Assembly: GCA_014382705.1 (NCBI GenBank)
Contig: JACNJE010000052.1
Location: 1-39,297, forward strand
Source of the DNA: Verrucomicrobiota bacterium
GTDB lineage: Bacteria; Verrucomicrobiota; Verrucomicrobiia; Limisphaerales; UBA1096
Direction of reading: 5' to 3'
DNA length: 39,297 nt
Shown piece by piece: positions 15,950 to 23,396 of the stretch. The translations under genes and the position numbers were made by a program. The notes under the pieces were generated by a model. The model made no database searches. It was not told the DNA's origin and was given only the letters and a program-made list of their open reading frames with translations. The first letter of the stretch is position 1; each line of letters opens with the position of its first letter.

Positions 15950-16894
15950 ATGCCCGACTCTTTCATCATCACAGACTGCCCAGAGGCGCTGGACGGCTTG
16001 GCCGATCCCGGCAGCCAAGCCGACTGGCAAGCCGCCGATCTCCCGGCCGACGCCCGGTGCGCTTGGCAGGCCGTCGGCGGGCTTGGCCAAGCGGAGATCG
16101 TTTGCCGTCCCGCCCCTCCGCCGTGGCGGCAAATCATGGCCGTCGGCCACTCCGCTGTCTCGCAAGTGGACGGCCTGCGCGATCTGCTCCAGGCCGGCGT
16201 CACGCCACCCGCGCCGTTTGCCTGTCTGGCGATGACCGGCGACAATTTCCACGGCAACCGGGGCCGGCCGTGGCGCGCGCTCGAGGGCAATCTGCATTTG
16301 ACGGCCCTGTTCTCGCCCCACCGAACGGCGCGCGAACTTGGCCTCGGCTTGAGCATGCTGCCGACCCTCGCGGTGGTCGATGCGCTTGGCCAATTCGACG
16401 CGCTTGGCCAAGCGACGCGCATCAAGTGGGTCAATGACGTACTGCTCGGCAGCAGAAAAATTTCCGGCGTGATCACCTCGACCCTGGCCAAGGGCGACCG
16501 CATCGAGCACGCCGTGCTGGGCATCGGCGTCAACATCGCCGCCACACCGGAACTGCCGAGCGGCAAGTTTGTGCAGCCGCCCGGCAGCCTGCGCGAGTTG
16601 GCGCCGGACATTCTCATCACCCTCCCCGCCATGCTGGCCGCGCTGCTCGACAGCTTGGCCAAGCGGCACGCGCAATTGCTCGAGCACGGGCCGGGCGCGT
16701 TGCACGCCGATTATGTGCGCCACAGCTGCGTCATCGGACGCGCCGTCGAAATCTGGGAGGAAACCGCCGGCGAACGCGACGCCGCCAAACGGCTCGCCGC
16801 CGGCCGGGTTGCCGACATCCTGCCCGACCTCTCGCTGCGACTCGACGGCGTCGCCGAGCCGGTGCGGCGCGGCCGCCTCATTTTCGCCGACTGA
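15950..16894 (+). CDS. birA: Biotin-protein ligase (BirA catalytic type, no HTH domain)
   Basis: A 314-aa enzyme that adenylates biotin and attaches it to carboxylase carrier domains. The biotin-binding loop appears as GNRGRPW followed by EGNLHLTALFSP (about residues 100-120), equivalent to GRGRRGRxW-SPxGNL. The catalytic-lysine motif is IKWVNDVLLGSRKISGV, and the family strand VLGIGVNIA follows. A C-terminal SH3-like segment (GRAVEIWEE to RRGRLIF) is present. The N-terminal DNA-binding domain of E. coli BirA is absent, replaced by about 90 unplaced residues. So this is probably a monofunctional enzyme without repressor activity. Three palindrome units (16081, 16401, 16653) fall inside the gene, read as LGQA, LGQA and LAKR. 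aroB follows 45 bp downstream. Confidence 0.87.
   Translation: MPDSFIITDCPEALDGLADPGSQADWQAADLPADARCAWQAVGGLGQAEIVCRPAPPPWRQIMAVGHSAVSQVDGLRDLLQAGVTPPAPFACLAMTGDNFHGNRGRPWRALEGNLHLTALFSPHRTARELGLGLSMLPTLAVVDALGQFDALGQATRIKWVNDVLLGSRKISGVITSTLAKGDRIEHAVLGIGVNIAATPELPSGKFVQPPGSLRELAPDILITLPAMLAALLDSLAKRHAQLLEHGPGALHADYVRHSCVIGRAVEIWEETAGERDAAKRLAAGRVADILPDLSLRLDGVAEPVRRGRLIFAD
16081..16092. repeat. Palindrome copy inside birA
   Basis: Exact 12-mer read as GLGQAE in the N-terminal region that lacks similarity to BirA. Confidence 0.9.
16382..16414. repeat. Palindrome pair inside birA
   Basis: A half-degenerate unit (CGCTTGGCCAATTCG from 16383) is followed by an exact 14-mer at 16401-16414. Together they read as DALGQFDALGQA, an apparent tandem duplication of DALGQ with 18-bp spacing, just before the catalytic lysine motif. 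Confidence 0.88.
16653..16664. repeat. Palindrome copy inside birA
   Basis: Exact 12-mer read as SLAKRH in a helix before the C-terminal domain. Confidence 0.9.
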
Positions 16895-16939
16895 GCGTTT
16901 TGTCTTTGGCCGTCGGCCTCCCATCCGTATCGTTCGCCC

Positions 16940-18019
16940 ATGCGCTCGGTCAAAGTGCCCCTCGGGGATCGCAGTTACTCCATCAAGATCGGCGGCGGCC
17001 TGCTGCCCAGACTGGGCGTCGACTGCCGCCGGCTCAAGCTGGGGACACGCTGCGCCGTGGTGACCGACCGCACCGTCGGGCCGCTCTACGCCAAGGCGGC
17101 GCTGGCCTCACTGCGGCAGGCCGGCTTCGCGCCGGTGGAAATCCGCGTGCCGGCCGGCGAGACGGCCAAGAGCCTGCGCACCATCCATGCCTGTTACGAC
17201 CAACTGGCCAAGCACCGAATCGAGCGCAGCGCGTTCATCGTCGCGCTGGGAGGCGGCGTGGTGGGCGACATGGCCGGCTTCCTCGCCGCGAGTTATTTGC
17301 GCGGCATCGGCTTCGTACAGGTGCCGACGACGCTGCTGGCGCAGGTGGACAGCTCGGTCGGCGGCAAGGTCGGCGTGAACCTGAAGGCCGGCAAAAACCT
17401 GGTCGGCGCGTTTTACCAGCCGCGCCTCGTGCTGTGCGACCTCGACACGCTCAAAACGCTGCCCGAGCGCCAGCTGCGCGCCGGACTCGCCGAGGTGATC
17501 AAGTACGGGATCATCGACGACGCGGCGCTGTTCCGCCGACTCGAGCGCACGCTGCCGGAGTTGCTGCGGCTCGACGCCAAGGGGCTGGCGCACATCGTCG
17601 CGCGCAGTTGCCAAATCAAGGCCAAGGTCGTCGAGCAGGACGAGCGGGAAGGCGGCCTGCGCGCCATCCTCAACTACGGGCACACCATCGGCCACGCGCT
17701 CGAGGCGATTTCAAGTTACGGAAAATATCTGCACGGCGAAGCGATCTCGATCGGCCAAGTGGCTGCGGCGAAAATCTCGTGCGACGTGCTCGGCCTTGGC
17801 CAAGCGGACGTCGATCGCATCGAGGCGCTGTTCGCGCAAGCCGGCCTGCCGACCTCGGTGCGCTTGGCCAAGCCGCAGTTGGCCAAGCTGTTCGCCGCGA
17901 TGAAGCTCGACAAAAAAGTCAGCGACGGCGAGGTCAAGTTCGTGCTGGCCCAAAAAATCGGCCAAGTGAAATTTGGGATCGACGTCCCGAGGGCAATCAT
18001 AAACGCTTCGGTAAAATAA
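16940..18019 (+). CDS. aroB: 3-dehydroquinate synthase
   Basis: A 359-aa enzyme, the second step of the shikimate pathway (DAHP to 3-dehydroquinate), NAD- and metal-dependent. Family motifs are clear. These are VPAGETAKSLRT (NAD/substrate region, about 71-82), the glycine-rich ALGGGVVGDMAGF (about 101-113), VQVPTTLLAQVDSSVGGKVGVN, KNLVGAFYQP, the metal-binding Glu in GLAEVIKYG, and the metal histidines in NYGHTIGHALE and YLHGEAISIG. Length is normal. ATG 16940 gives the typical N-terminus. The stop shares one base with the next start (TAATG at 18017-18021), so the downstream gene is translationally coupled. A palindrome (17862-17873) is read as RLAKP, and a one-mismatch copy at 17814 as GLGQA. 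Confidence 0.97.
   Translation: MRSVKVPLGDRSYSIKIGGGLLPRLGVDCRRLKLGTRCAVVTDRTVGPLYAKAALASLRQAGFAPVEIRVPAGETAKSLRTIHACYDQLAKHRIERSAFIVALGGGVVGDMAGFLAASYLRGIGFVQVPTTLLAQVDSSVGGKVGVNLKAGKNLVGAFYQPRLVLCDLDTLKTLPERQLRAGLAEVIKYGIIDDAALFRRLERTLPELLRLDAKGLAHIVARSCQIKAKVVEQDEREGGLRAILNYGHTIGHALEAISSYGKYLHGEAISIGQVAAAKISCDVLGLGQADVDRIEALFAQAGLPTSVRLAKPQLAKLFAAMKLDKKVSDGEVKFVLAQKIGQVKFGIDVPRAIINASVK
17862..17873. repeat. Palindrome copy inside aroB
   Basis: Exact 12-mer read as VRLAKPQ. A one-mismatch copy precedes it by 48 bp (17814-17825, CCTTGGCCAAGC) and a GGCCAAGC half-site follows at 17880. Confidence 0.9.
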
Positions 18020-18630
18020 TGTCCGCCATCAGTGAGACGATTGTTCGGGAGTTCCTTGAGGCCAGTGGGTTTCTGGTGCAGCAGGGGCGCAAGTTTGTCG
18101 CACCGTCGCGGCGGAATGATTCGCACATCGATTTTTTTGCGACGCACCCGGCGGCGACTGAGTCGAAAGCCGGCCTGCCGTTCGAGTTGCGGCAGGGGGA
18201 CTTGAAGCACATTCGCCGCGCGGTGTTCGCCGTAAAAGGATGGCACACGGAGACGTTCAGCGCGGCGGTGATGGCCAACTCGCCGGAGATTTTTCGCTTC
18301 GCACAACCGGCGGCGATGAAAGAGGCGGAAAAGGTTTTCGGCACCGCCGCCGGGTTTCTCAAAATCTTGGTCGTGCCGTCGCTGCCGTCGTCGAAAAAAC
18401 TGCGGCGTGAAAGCATCGAGATGCTTCGCGGCAAGGGGGTCGACGGGGTGGTCGAGTTTCCGGCGGTGCTCTCCGCCGTGATCGATGGCGTGGAGAAAAA
18501 CCGGAATTACCAGCGGTCCGATGTGCTGCAGTTGATCCGCGTGCTCAAGGCACACGGGATGCTGCGGGAGCGGCAGATGGAATTGTTCCGCGCCGCGAAG
18601 CCGCGTGCGGCCCGCAAGTCGAAACGGTAG
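18019..18630 (+). CDS. Hypothetical protein, possibly nuclease-like fold
   Basis: A 203-aa soluble protein of unknown function starting in the TAATG overlap with aroB. The N-terminus (ETIVREFLEASGFLVQQGRKF, then HIDFFATHP) has a helix-strand-acidic arrangement like that of PD-(D/E)XK nuclease-related proteins, but I cannot identify a full active site. The middle has KHIRRAVFAVKGWHTETF and FLKILVVPSLP. The C-terminus (QRSDVLQLIRVLKAHGML) resembles a short winged-helix or dimerisation segment, and the tail is basic. Base composition and tight coupling show it is a real gene. It converges on the ZIP transporter gene, with only 3 bp between stops. Confidence 0.6.
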   Translation: MSAISETIVREFLEASGFLVQQGRKFVAPSRRNDSHIDFFATHPAATESKAGLPFELRQGDLKHIRRAVFAVKGWHTETFSAAVMANSPEIFRFAQPAAMKEAEKVFGTAAGFLKILVVPSLPSSKKLRRESIEMLRGKGVDGVVEFPAVLSAVIDGVEKNRNYQRSDVLQLIRVLKAHGMLRERQMELFRAAKPRAARKSKR

Positions 18631-18633
18631 GCG

Positions 18634-19386
18634 TCAGTGATGCAGCAGCAGCATGCCGGCGGCGGCCAGAGCCAGACCGGCGGCGATCGCCATCATCTTG
18701 TAGGCGTTGAAGCGGTGGCCTTCGCTGCTCTCGAAAAGGATGGTGGTCGAGACGTGCAGGAAGATGCCGATGACAATGGCCAAGCTTTCGCGGTGGAATT
18801 GGCCCACCATCTCGACACCGCTTAACAGCGTGCCCAGCGGCGCCATGGCAGCGAACACCGCCAGCAGACCGAACGCCTTCGGCTTGCCCAGGCCGCTGTT
18901 GAGCAGCATCGCCAGGAACACCATGGCGACGGGATACTTGTGCAGCACGATCCCCAGCAACAACGGCTGCAGCCCATGGGAGTGGTCGTCACTGTGATCG
19001 TGGCCGTGATGGCCGTGATGGCTGTGGGCGCCCTCACCGCCGCCCAGCGGCATGCCCTCGAGGAAGGCGTGCAGGCAGAGGCCCACCATCAACCCGACCG
19101 GCAGGCGGCTTTGATGATGCGTGTGCGCGTGGCCGTGCTCGATCCCCCCGGAGAGAAACTCGAGCATCACCTGGATGAAGAAACCGAGCAGGAGGAACGC
19201 CCCAAAATAGGCGCCCCGGCCGTCGCCCAGAAACACTTCCGGCAGCAGGTGCAGTGCGGTGATCGAGAGCAGGTAGGCACCGCTGAAGGCGATCAGCAGC
19301 TTGAGCTTGTTGGGGTCCGACGGCTTGAGCCACAGCACCGTGAACGCTGCTGCAACCACCGAGAAGATGAGGAGCGCGTAAGTCAA
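18634..19386 (-). CDS. ZIP-family metal cation transporter
   Basis: A 250-aa inner-membrane transporter, probably for zinc or related divalent metals. It has about eight hydrophobic segments. A histidine-rich loop (GHAHTHHQSR, then about 130-150 with HSHHGHHGHDHSDDHSHG) and the conserved membrane motifs HAFLEGMPLG and HKYPVAMVFL match the metal-binding TM4/TM5 signatures of ZIP proteins (H-x-x-x-E-G and H-K/E). The start codon is TTG at 19386. It directly begins TM1, and an in-frame TAG lies about 36 bp upstream, so no ATG start is possible. No metal-responsive operator is recognised. Confidence 0.88.
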   Translation of the reverse strand: MTYALLIFSVVAAAFTVLWLKPSDPNKLKLLIAFSGAYLLSITALHLLPEVFLGDGRGAYFGAFLLLGFFIQVMLEFLSGGIEHGHAHTHHQSRLPVGLMVGLCLHAFLEGMPLGGGEGAHSHHGHHGHDHSDDHSHGLQPLLLGIVLHKYPVAMVFLAMLLNSGLGKPKAFGLLAVFAAMAPLGTLLSGVEMVGQFHRESLAIVIGIFLHVSTTILFESSEGHRFNAYKMMAIAAGLALAAAGMLLLHH

Positions 19387-19394
19387 GTGGCGGG

Positions 19395-19417
19395 GTGGCC
19401 AAGCGCTTGGCCAAGCG
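19395..19417. repeat. Palindrome doublet, intergenic
   Basis: A degenerate core (GTGGCCAA, 19395-19402) is followed 12 bp later by an exact 14-mer (19404-19417). Both lie in the gap between rpsR and the ZIP transporter, 9 bp upstream of the TTG start. Confidence 0.9.
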
Positions 19418-19457
19418 TGCTATGGTTGGTGCATTCCATCTGCCGTTGGCGGGCACG

Positions 19458-19491
19458 AAAAACCGCCGCGCATCTTGCCGGGCGCGGCGGT
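19458..19491 (-). terminator. Rho-independent terminator after rpsR
   Basis: On the minus strand a perfect 10-bp GC-rich stem (19491-19482 pairing with 19471-19462, 10-nt loop) runs straight into a T5 tract (complement of AAAAA at 19458-19462). It lies 11 bp after the rpsR stop and should end the dksA-like/rpmG/rpsR transcript before the ZIP gene. Confidence 0.88.
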
Positions 19492-19502
19492 GTCGAGATT
19501 GG

Positions 19503-19742
19503 TTACTTCATCAGGAGCAACTGCCGCGCGCGCTTGATGGCGTTGGCCATGCGGCGCTGGTAATGCGCCGGCAGCCCGGTGTATTTGCGCGGGAGGATGC
19601 GGCCGTGGCCGGTCACGAAGGTCTGCAGCAATTCCGTGTTGCGGTAGTTCAGCTGATCGACGGTGAAATCGATGATAGGCTTCGGGCGTGGCGGGCGCTT
19701 TTGGTTCGAGTCCCGTTTTTTCTTGTCCTTCTTCCTTGGCAT
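19503..19742 (-). CDS. rpsR: 30S ribosomal protein S18
   Basis: A 79-aa small-subunit protein. After a basic N-terminus the conserved core is present: IIDFTVDQLNYRNTELLQTFV, then GRILPRKYTGLPAHYQRRMANAIKRARQLLL, including the S18 signature around FVTGHGRILPRKYTG. It starts 1 bp after the rpmG stop and is followed by an intrinsic terminator. S18 pairs with L33 here rather than with S6 and L9 as in E. coli. Confidence 0.97.
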   Translation of the reverse strand: MPRKKDKKKRDSNQKRPPRPKPIIDFTVDQLNYRNTELLQTFVTGHGRILPRKYTGLPAHYQRRMANAIKRARQLLLMK

Positions 19743-19743
19743 A

Positions 19744-19911
19744 TTACTTGATCTCGCGATGCACCGTGTGACGACGCAGGTTGGGGTTGTATTTTTTCAT
19801 CTCCAGCCGATCCGGCTGGGTTTTCTTGTTGCGCTGGGCCATGTAGCGGGACACCGGCTTGCCTGCGTCCTTGGCCTCCGTGCACTCGAGGATGACTGTT
19901 TCCCTGGGCAT
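19744..19911 (-). CDS. rpmG: 50S ribosomal protein L33
   Basis: A 55-aa protein: [20 protein letters not shown], then [20 protein letters not shown], ending [15 protein letters not shown]. The YxTxKNK-like middle ([12 protein letters not shown]) and the terminal KKYNPxLRRHTxHxExK are diagnostic of L33. Only one Cys remains (C10), so this is the zinc-free form. It starts 3 bp after the dksA-like stop and ends 1 bp before rpsR. Confidence 0.96.
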   Translation of the reverse strand: MPRETVILECTEAKDAGKPVSRYMAQRNKKTQPDRLEMKKYNPNLRRHTVHREIK

Positions 19912-19914
19912 AAA

Positions 19915-20610
19915 TTAGTTTTTCTTTGACTTGGGCTCGGGCAGTTCCTTATCGACCTTGTCCTTGGCCGATGAGGCCGGCGTGGTGATGGTTCCCAATC
20001 GCCCGAGTGAGCGGTTTTGCAGGATGCCGTACTGCTCCAGCTCCGTCTGGGCGTCCACCCGGAACCGCGTCCACGGGATCGCGTTGAGGCGGGACTGCGG
20101 AATCGGTTTGCCGGTGATCTCACAGACGCCGTACGTGTCCTTCTCGATCCGCTTGAGCGCCTCCTCGATCTCGTAAATCACATCCTGATCGGATGAGAGC
20201 AGGCTCAGGTTGAAATCCCGGTCGAAGTTGTCGGTGCCGGAATCGGCCATATGGACGCCGTAGCTTTCCATCTCCTTGGCGGATTCCTTGGCCAAGCCGT
20301 TGCGCTGGTCGGTCAACCGGTCGCGAAGGTCGATCAGGAGCTGCTTCTGTTTCGCCCATTTGCCGCCGTTGTTCAGCTTGGCCGCCTTTCGTTTCTGGGC
20401 GGCGCGCTTGGCCGGACTGGCCGGCAAACCGAGGATAGCCGCCGTGGTCGCCGCCCCGACTTGGTGATTGGATCTCCGCGTGGCCTTCTTCTTTGCGGGA
20501 GCCTTCTTTGCGACGGCCTTCTTGGCCGGAGCTTTCTCTGCGGGTGCTTTTTTTACCGCTTTTTTAGCGGTTTTTGCCCTTTTTTTTGCAACTTTTCGTT
20601 TTGCTGCCAC
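19915..20610 (-). CDS. TraR/DksA-type protein with histone H1-like N-terminal tail and degenerate zinc finger
   Basis: A 231-aa protein. Residues 1-45 are a Lys/Ala/Pro tail built of AKK/APAKK units like bacterial histone H1-like proteins. Residues 80-125 form a helix, and 128-160 (DFNLSLLSSDQDVIYEIEEAL) match the DksA/TraR coiled-coil region. The finger reads YGVCEITGKPIPQSRL then RVDAQTEL, where family members have CxxC-17-CxxC. Only C163 is left, so zinc binding is unlikely. DksA relatives bind the RNA polymerase secondary channel. The tail suggests nucleic-acid contact, which is inferred. The start is GTG at 20610; no internal ATG lies before residue 114. It heads a tight cluster with L33 and S18. 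Confidence 0.82.
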   Translation of the reverse strand: MAAKRKVAKKRAKTAKKAVKKAPAEKAPAKKAVAKKAPAKKKATRRSNHQVGAATTAAILGLPASPAKRAAQKRKAAKLNNGGKWAKQKQLLIDLRDRLTDQRNGLAKESAKEMESYGVHMADSGTDNFDRDFNLSLLSSDQDVIYEIEEALKRIEKDTYGVCEITGKPIPQSRLNAIPWTRFRVDAQTELEQYGILQNRSLGRLGTITTPASSAKDKVDKELPEPKSKKN

Positions 20611-20814
20611 TGTTTTGGACTAATTATCCGGCTGATTTTGCTCCGCCCTCAGCAGCCAATTTTGGCCGCCCCGGGCAGAACGAGGCGCGGAAACTTATCA
20701 AAGAACTTCCAGAACACCACAAAAAATTGAAGTTTTTTTGCCAATCTTGGGAGTCGGTTTGCGGGCCACAGGCGCTCCCTCCGGTGCCGTGGCGTCCCGC
20801 TGGGCCAATCGGCC
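20611..20814. other. Intergenic region between ftsZ and the dksA-like gene
   Basis: A 204-bp gap, both genes on the minus strand. It should hold the end of the dcw transcript and the promoter of the dksA-like cluster. It includes an AT-rich stretch (20700-20745) with A and T runs. The only hairpin near the ftsZ stop (GGCC-GATT-GGCC) is too short to call a terminator, and no convincing -35/-10 pair is seen. Confidence 0.4.
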
Positions 20815-22158
20815 TCAATTCAGGATGACACCCCGGCGGATGTAGGTCGGCTGGTCGAGATCCTCCCCCTTGTGGATGGTCGGTTCGCTGTTCTCGAAAC
20901 GGCCCTTGGACACGATTTCCAGCGGCAGCATTTCCTGCACGATTTTCCGGCGCTTGGCCCGGTTGGGTTCCTCCTTGGCAGCCTCCTGGATCAGGTCATT
21001 GCGGCATTCGGGGCTCAAGGCATCGGCGGTCGGTGCCGGCGGGGTATAGGCAAAACCACCGCGGTTCGAGCTTCCGGGTTCCGATCCCAAGTCAAGATAA
21101 CTGTCCGCCCGAGGCGAGGTGAATGGATCGGAGTAGCCCGGCGCGGATGCCTGACTGGACGGGCTTGTCTTGAGCGAGGCGTCATCCTGTTCCGACTCGG
21201 CCAGTTTGCCGGCGTGCGCGATGACCACGGTCAGTTGGAGGGTCTCCCCGCTCCCGTGCCCGGAGGCCCCGACCACCAGCCTCGCAGCAGAGGCGCGGTC
21301 GCCGATCGCCGAGGTGACGGCATTCATCTCCGCCATGGTCACCTCCGCTCCCGAGAAATTCACCAACAGTGAGCCGGCCTCCTTCAACGTCTCACCGCCC
21401 CGGATCGCCGGGTGGGACAATAGTTTTTCCATGGCATCGTCGGTGCGATCGTCGCCGGTGGCCTCGACGTGCACCACGGCGCCGAGGCTGTGCCGGTCCC
21501 GCAACAGGGACTGCAAATCCGCGAAGGAGACGTTGAGCATGCCGGGCTCGAGCAGCATACGGCTCACCCCGAGCACCGCTTCGCAGAGGTGGCGGTTGGC
21601 AATGTCCAACGCCCGGTGCAGCCCAAGGTCGGCATCCGCCAGTTGGATGACGTCTTGGTTGGGAAAATGAAAAACCGCGTCGGCAACCTGCTTGAGATCC
21701 CGCAGGCCGCCGATCGCCTGGTTGCAGCGCTGGATGCCTTCACAGTCGAACGGGGTTGCCGCCACGCCCACCACCAGCGCCCCGGCCTGCTTGGCCAAGT
21801 TTGCCAAAAACGGCGCGGCTCCCGTGCCGGTGCCGCCCCCCATCCCGGCAACGATAAAAACCAAGTCGGCGTCATCGACAATCCCAGCCAGTTCGTCGCT
21901 GTCGGACTCGACGGCGGCCCGGGCCAATGCCGAGTCGCCCCCGGTGCCCAGGCCGCATGGGATCGCTTGGCCAAGCAGAAACGTCCGTGACTGATGGCAT
22001 CGGGAGAGACTGCGGTTGTCGGTGTCCAGCGAATGCGCCACGACGCCCTCGGGCGCGATCATGGCCAAGGTCTCGACCAGCTTGACGCCGGTCTCGCCGA
22101 GGCCGATCAGGCGGATGGTCGGGTTGGCGGTAGTTGGTTTCTTTCCCGGTTTGCTCAT
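20815..22158 (-). CDS. ftsZ: Cell division protein FtsZ, divergent
   Basis: A 447-aa tubulin-like GTPase forming the division ring. The tubulin signature GMGGGTGTG is intact at residues 105-113, T2-like LDTDNRSL at 44-51, AATPFDCEG at 133-141 and FPNQD at 165-169. Other nucleotide loops differ: the usual GGGGGNA of T1 is GLGETGVKL (19-27), and GLGAGANP is GLGTGGDS. The T7 loop reads NVSFADL (209-215), so the first catalytic Asp is Ser while the second Asp (214) is kept. A 110-residue linker follows, and the C-terminal peptide DQPTYIRRG for FtsA binding is present. A palindrome (21965-21976) is read as LLGQA. It is the last gene of the dcw operon, 13 bp after ftsA. Confidence 0.93.
   Translation of the reverse strand: MSKPGKKPTTANPTIRLIGLGETGVKLVETLAMIAPEGVVAHSLDTDNRSLSRCHQSRTFLLGQAIPCGLGTGGDSALARAAVESDSDELAGIVDDADLVFIVAGMGGGTGTGAAPFLANLAKQAGALVVGVAATPFDCEGIQRCNQAIGGLRDLKQVADAVFHFPNQDVIQLADADLGLHRALDIANRHLCEAVLGVSRMLLEPGMLNVSFADLQSLLRDRHSLGAVVHVEATGDDRTDDAMEKLLSHPAIRGGETLKEAGSLLVNFSGAEVTMAEMNAVTSAIGDRASAARLVVGASGHGSGETLQLTVVIAHAGKLAESEQDDASLKTSPSSQASAPGYSDPFTSPRADSYLDLGSEPGSSNRGGFAYTPPAPTADALSPECRNDLIQEAAKEEPNRAKRRKIVQEMLPLEIVSKGRFENSEPTIHKGEDLDQPTYIRRGVILN
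21965..21976. repeat. Palindrome copy inside ftsZ
   Basis: Exact 12-mer read as FLLGQAI, immediately before the T3 nucleotide loop. A one-mismatch relative is at 21790 (read as NLAKQA). Confidence 0.9.
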
Positions 22159-22171
22159 GACTCTCCCTGCA

Positions 22172-23389
22172 TCAACGGCCGAACAATGCGGCGACCTGCC
22201 GCCGAATCACCCGGCCGAACCCGGCGCGGCGCGGCGCGGCCTGCGCTTGAAACGCCCCAAACTTGATCAGCCCCACCGACGTGGCGAATTCCGGTTCGTC
22301 CAGCGCATTCTTGACGCCGCTCACCGTGCTGGAGCGGCCGATGGCCACCGGGAGGTTGAACACGTCGCGGGCCAGTTTCGTGATGTGCGGGATGCGCGCG
22401 CCCCCGCCACTAAGCACCACCCCGGCCCGGAGGTACTCGATCAACCCCGCTTGGCCAATGTCTTTGGCGATCAACTCGAACGTCTCCTGAAGCCGCATCG
22501 ACATGATCTTCTGCAAATGCCCGAGGTTGACCCGCCGACCCGGGATTAGACTGTCGTCGGACAGGTCGATCTTTCGGTCCCGCGCCCCGGGATCGATCAA
22601 GGCCGACCCGTGCTCGATCTTGATTTGCTCAGCCCGGGCCAGCGGCACCTTCAGCCCGTAGGCGAGGTCGTTGGAAACGTGGTCGCCCCCGACCGCCAGC
22701 ACGCCGGTGTGCTTGATGACGCCGGCGGAGTAGACTGCATACTCGGTGACGCCGGCACCAAGGTCGATCACCAGCGTGCCCAACTCCTTCTGCTCGGTAC
22801 CGAGGATGGCCAATGAGGTGGCCAGGGCGGAGGAGGCAATGTCGTCCACCTCCAGGTGCAGGCCGTTGACGAGCCGGATCGGGTTTTGCAGCCGGTTGTA
22901 CCGGCCGCTGACGACGTGCACGTCCACTTCGATCTTGGCCCCGAGCATGCCTTCCGGGTTGAGCACGCCGTCCTGCCCGTCCACGCGAAAGTGCTGCCGA
23001 ATGACGTGCACCACCGAGTGGTCGGTCGGCAGGTTGATCGCCTTGGCGTTCTTGATGACATCCTGAATGTCGTCGCCGGTGATCTCGCGATCGGCCGAGA
23101 CCACGGGATGAACACCGGTGTTGTTGAAGCCGCGGATGTGGCTGCCGGTGACACCGAGGAACACCGAGCGAATCTCGACGTCGGCCACCTGCTCCGCCTC
23201 GACGATGGCATTGCGCACATCCTCCTCGGCCAAGGCAACGTCGATGATCTCCCCCTTGCGGACGCCCCGGGACTTCGCCTGGCCAAGGCCGATGATGTTG
23301 ACCGCCTGGCCGCCGCTCACCTCCCCCACGGCGACGCACACCTTGGAGGTGCCAATCTCAAGGCCAACAATGATTTGTGATCCATTCAC
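22172..23389 (-). CDS. ftsA: Cell division protein FtsA
   Basis: A 405-aa actin-like ATPase that tethers FtsZ to the membrane. Visible are the phosphate-1 motif VGLEIGTSKVCVAVGE at the N-terminus, the 1C/SHS2 domain (FLGVTGSHIRGFNNTG), phosphate-2 LVIDLGAGVTEYAVY, adenosine motif VVLSGGGARIPHI, and a short basic amphipathic C-terminus (FGRVIRRQVAALFGR) for membrane binding. I chose GTG at 23389. It lies 7 bp after the ftsQ stop and gives the family N-terminus. The longer frame begins only with a TTG inside ftsQ (23437). Confidence 0.94.
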   Translation of the reverse strand: MNGSQIIVGLEIGTSKVCVAVGEVSGGQAVNIIGLGQAKSRGVRKGEIIDVALAEEDVRNAIVEAEQVADVEIRSVFLGVTGSHIRGFNNTGVHPVVSADREITGDDIQDVIKNAKAINLPTDHSVVHVIRQHFRVDGQDGVLNPEGMLGAKIEVDVHVVSGRYNRLQNPIRLVNGLHLEVDDIASSALATSLAILGTEQKELGTLVIDLGAGVTEYAVYSAGVIKHTGVLAVGGDHVSNDLAYGLKVPLARAEQIKIEHGSALIDPGARDRKIDLSDDSLIPGRRVNLGHLQKIMSMRLQETFELIAKDIGQAGLIEYLRAGVVLSGGGARIPHITKLARDVFNLPVAIGRSSTVSGVKNALDEPEFATSVGLIKFGAFQAQAAPRRAGFGRVIRRQVAALFGR

Positions 23390-23396
23390 GGTTTGT

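Noticed and set aside
14675-16894. A 739-codon open frame on the plus strand running antisense through lptE and the bamD-like gene into birA
   Set aside because: Only its 3' part (from 15950) resembles a protein family. The rest is an antisense shadow produced by high GC and the codon bias of the real genes.
14819-16924. A 701-codon minus-strand frame covering birA antisense before the bamD-like protein
   Set aside because: The region upstream of 15859 is low-complexity Arg/Gly-rich antisense of birA. The signal peptide marks the true start at 15859.
16900-18630. A 576-codon plus-strand frame overlapping aroB
   Set aside because: Its first part is out of frame with aroB and has Arg/Ala-rich shadow composition. 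Only the end from 18019 is the real small gene.
20800-20814. GGCC-GATT-GGCC hairpin after ftsZ as terminator
   Set aside because: Only a 4-bp stem and no T-run on the minus strand.
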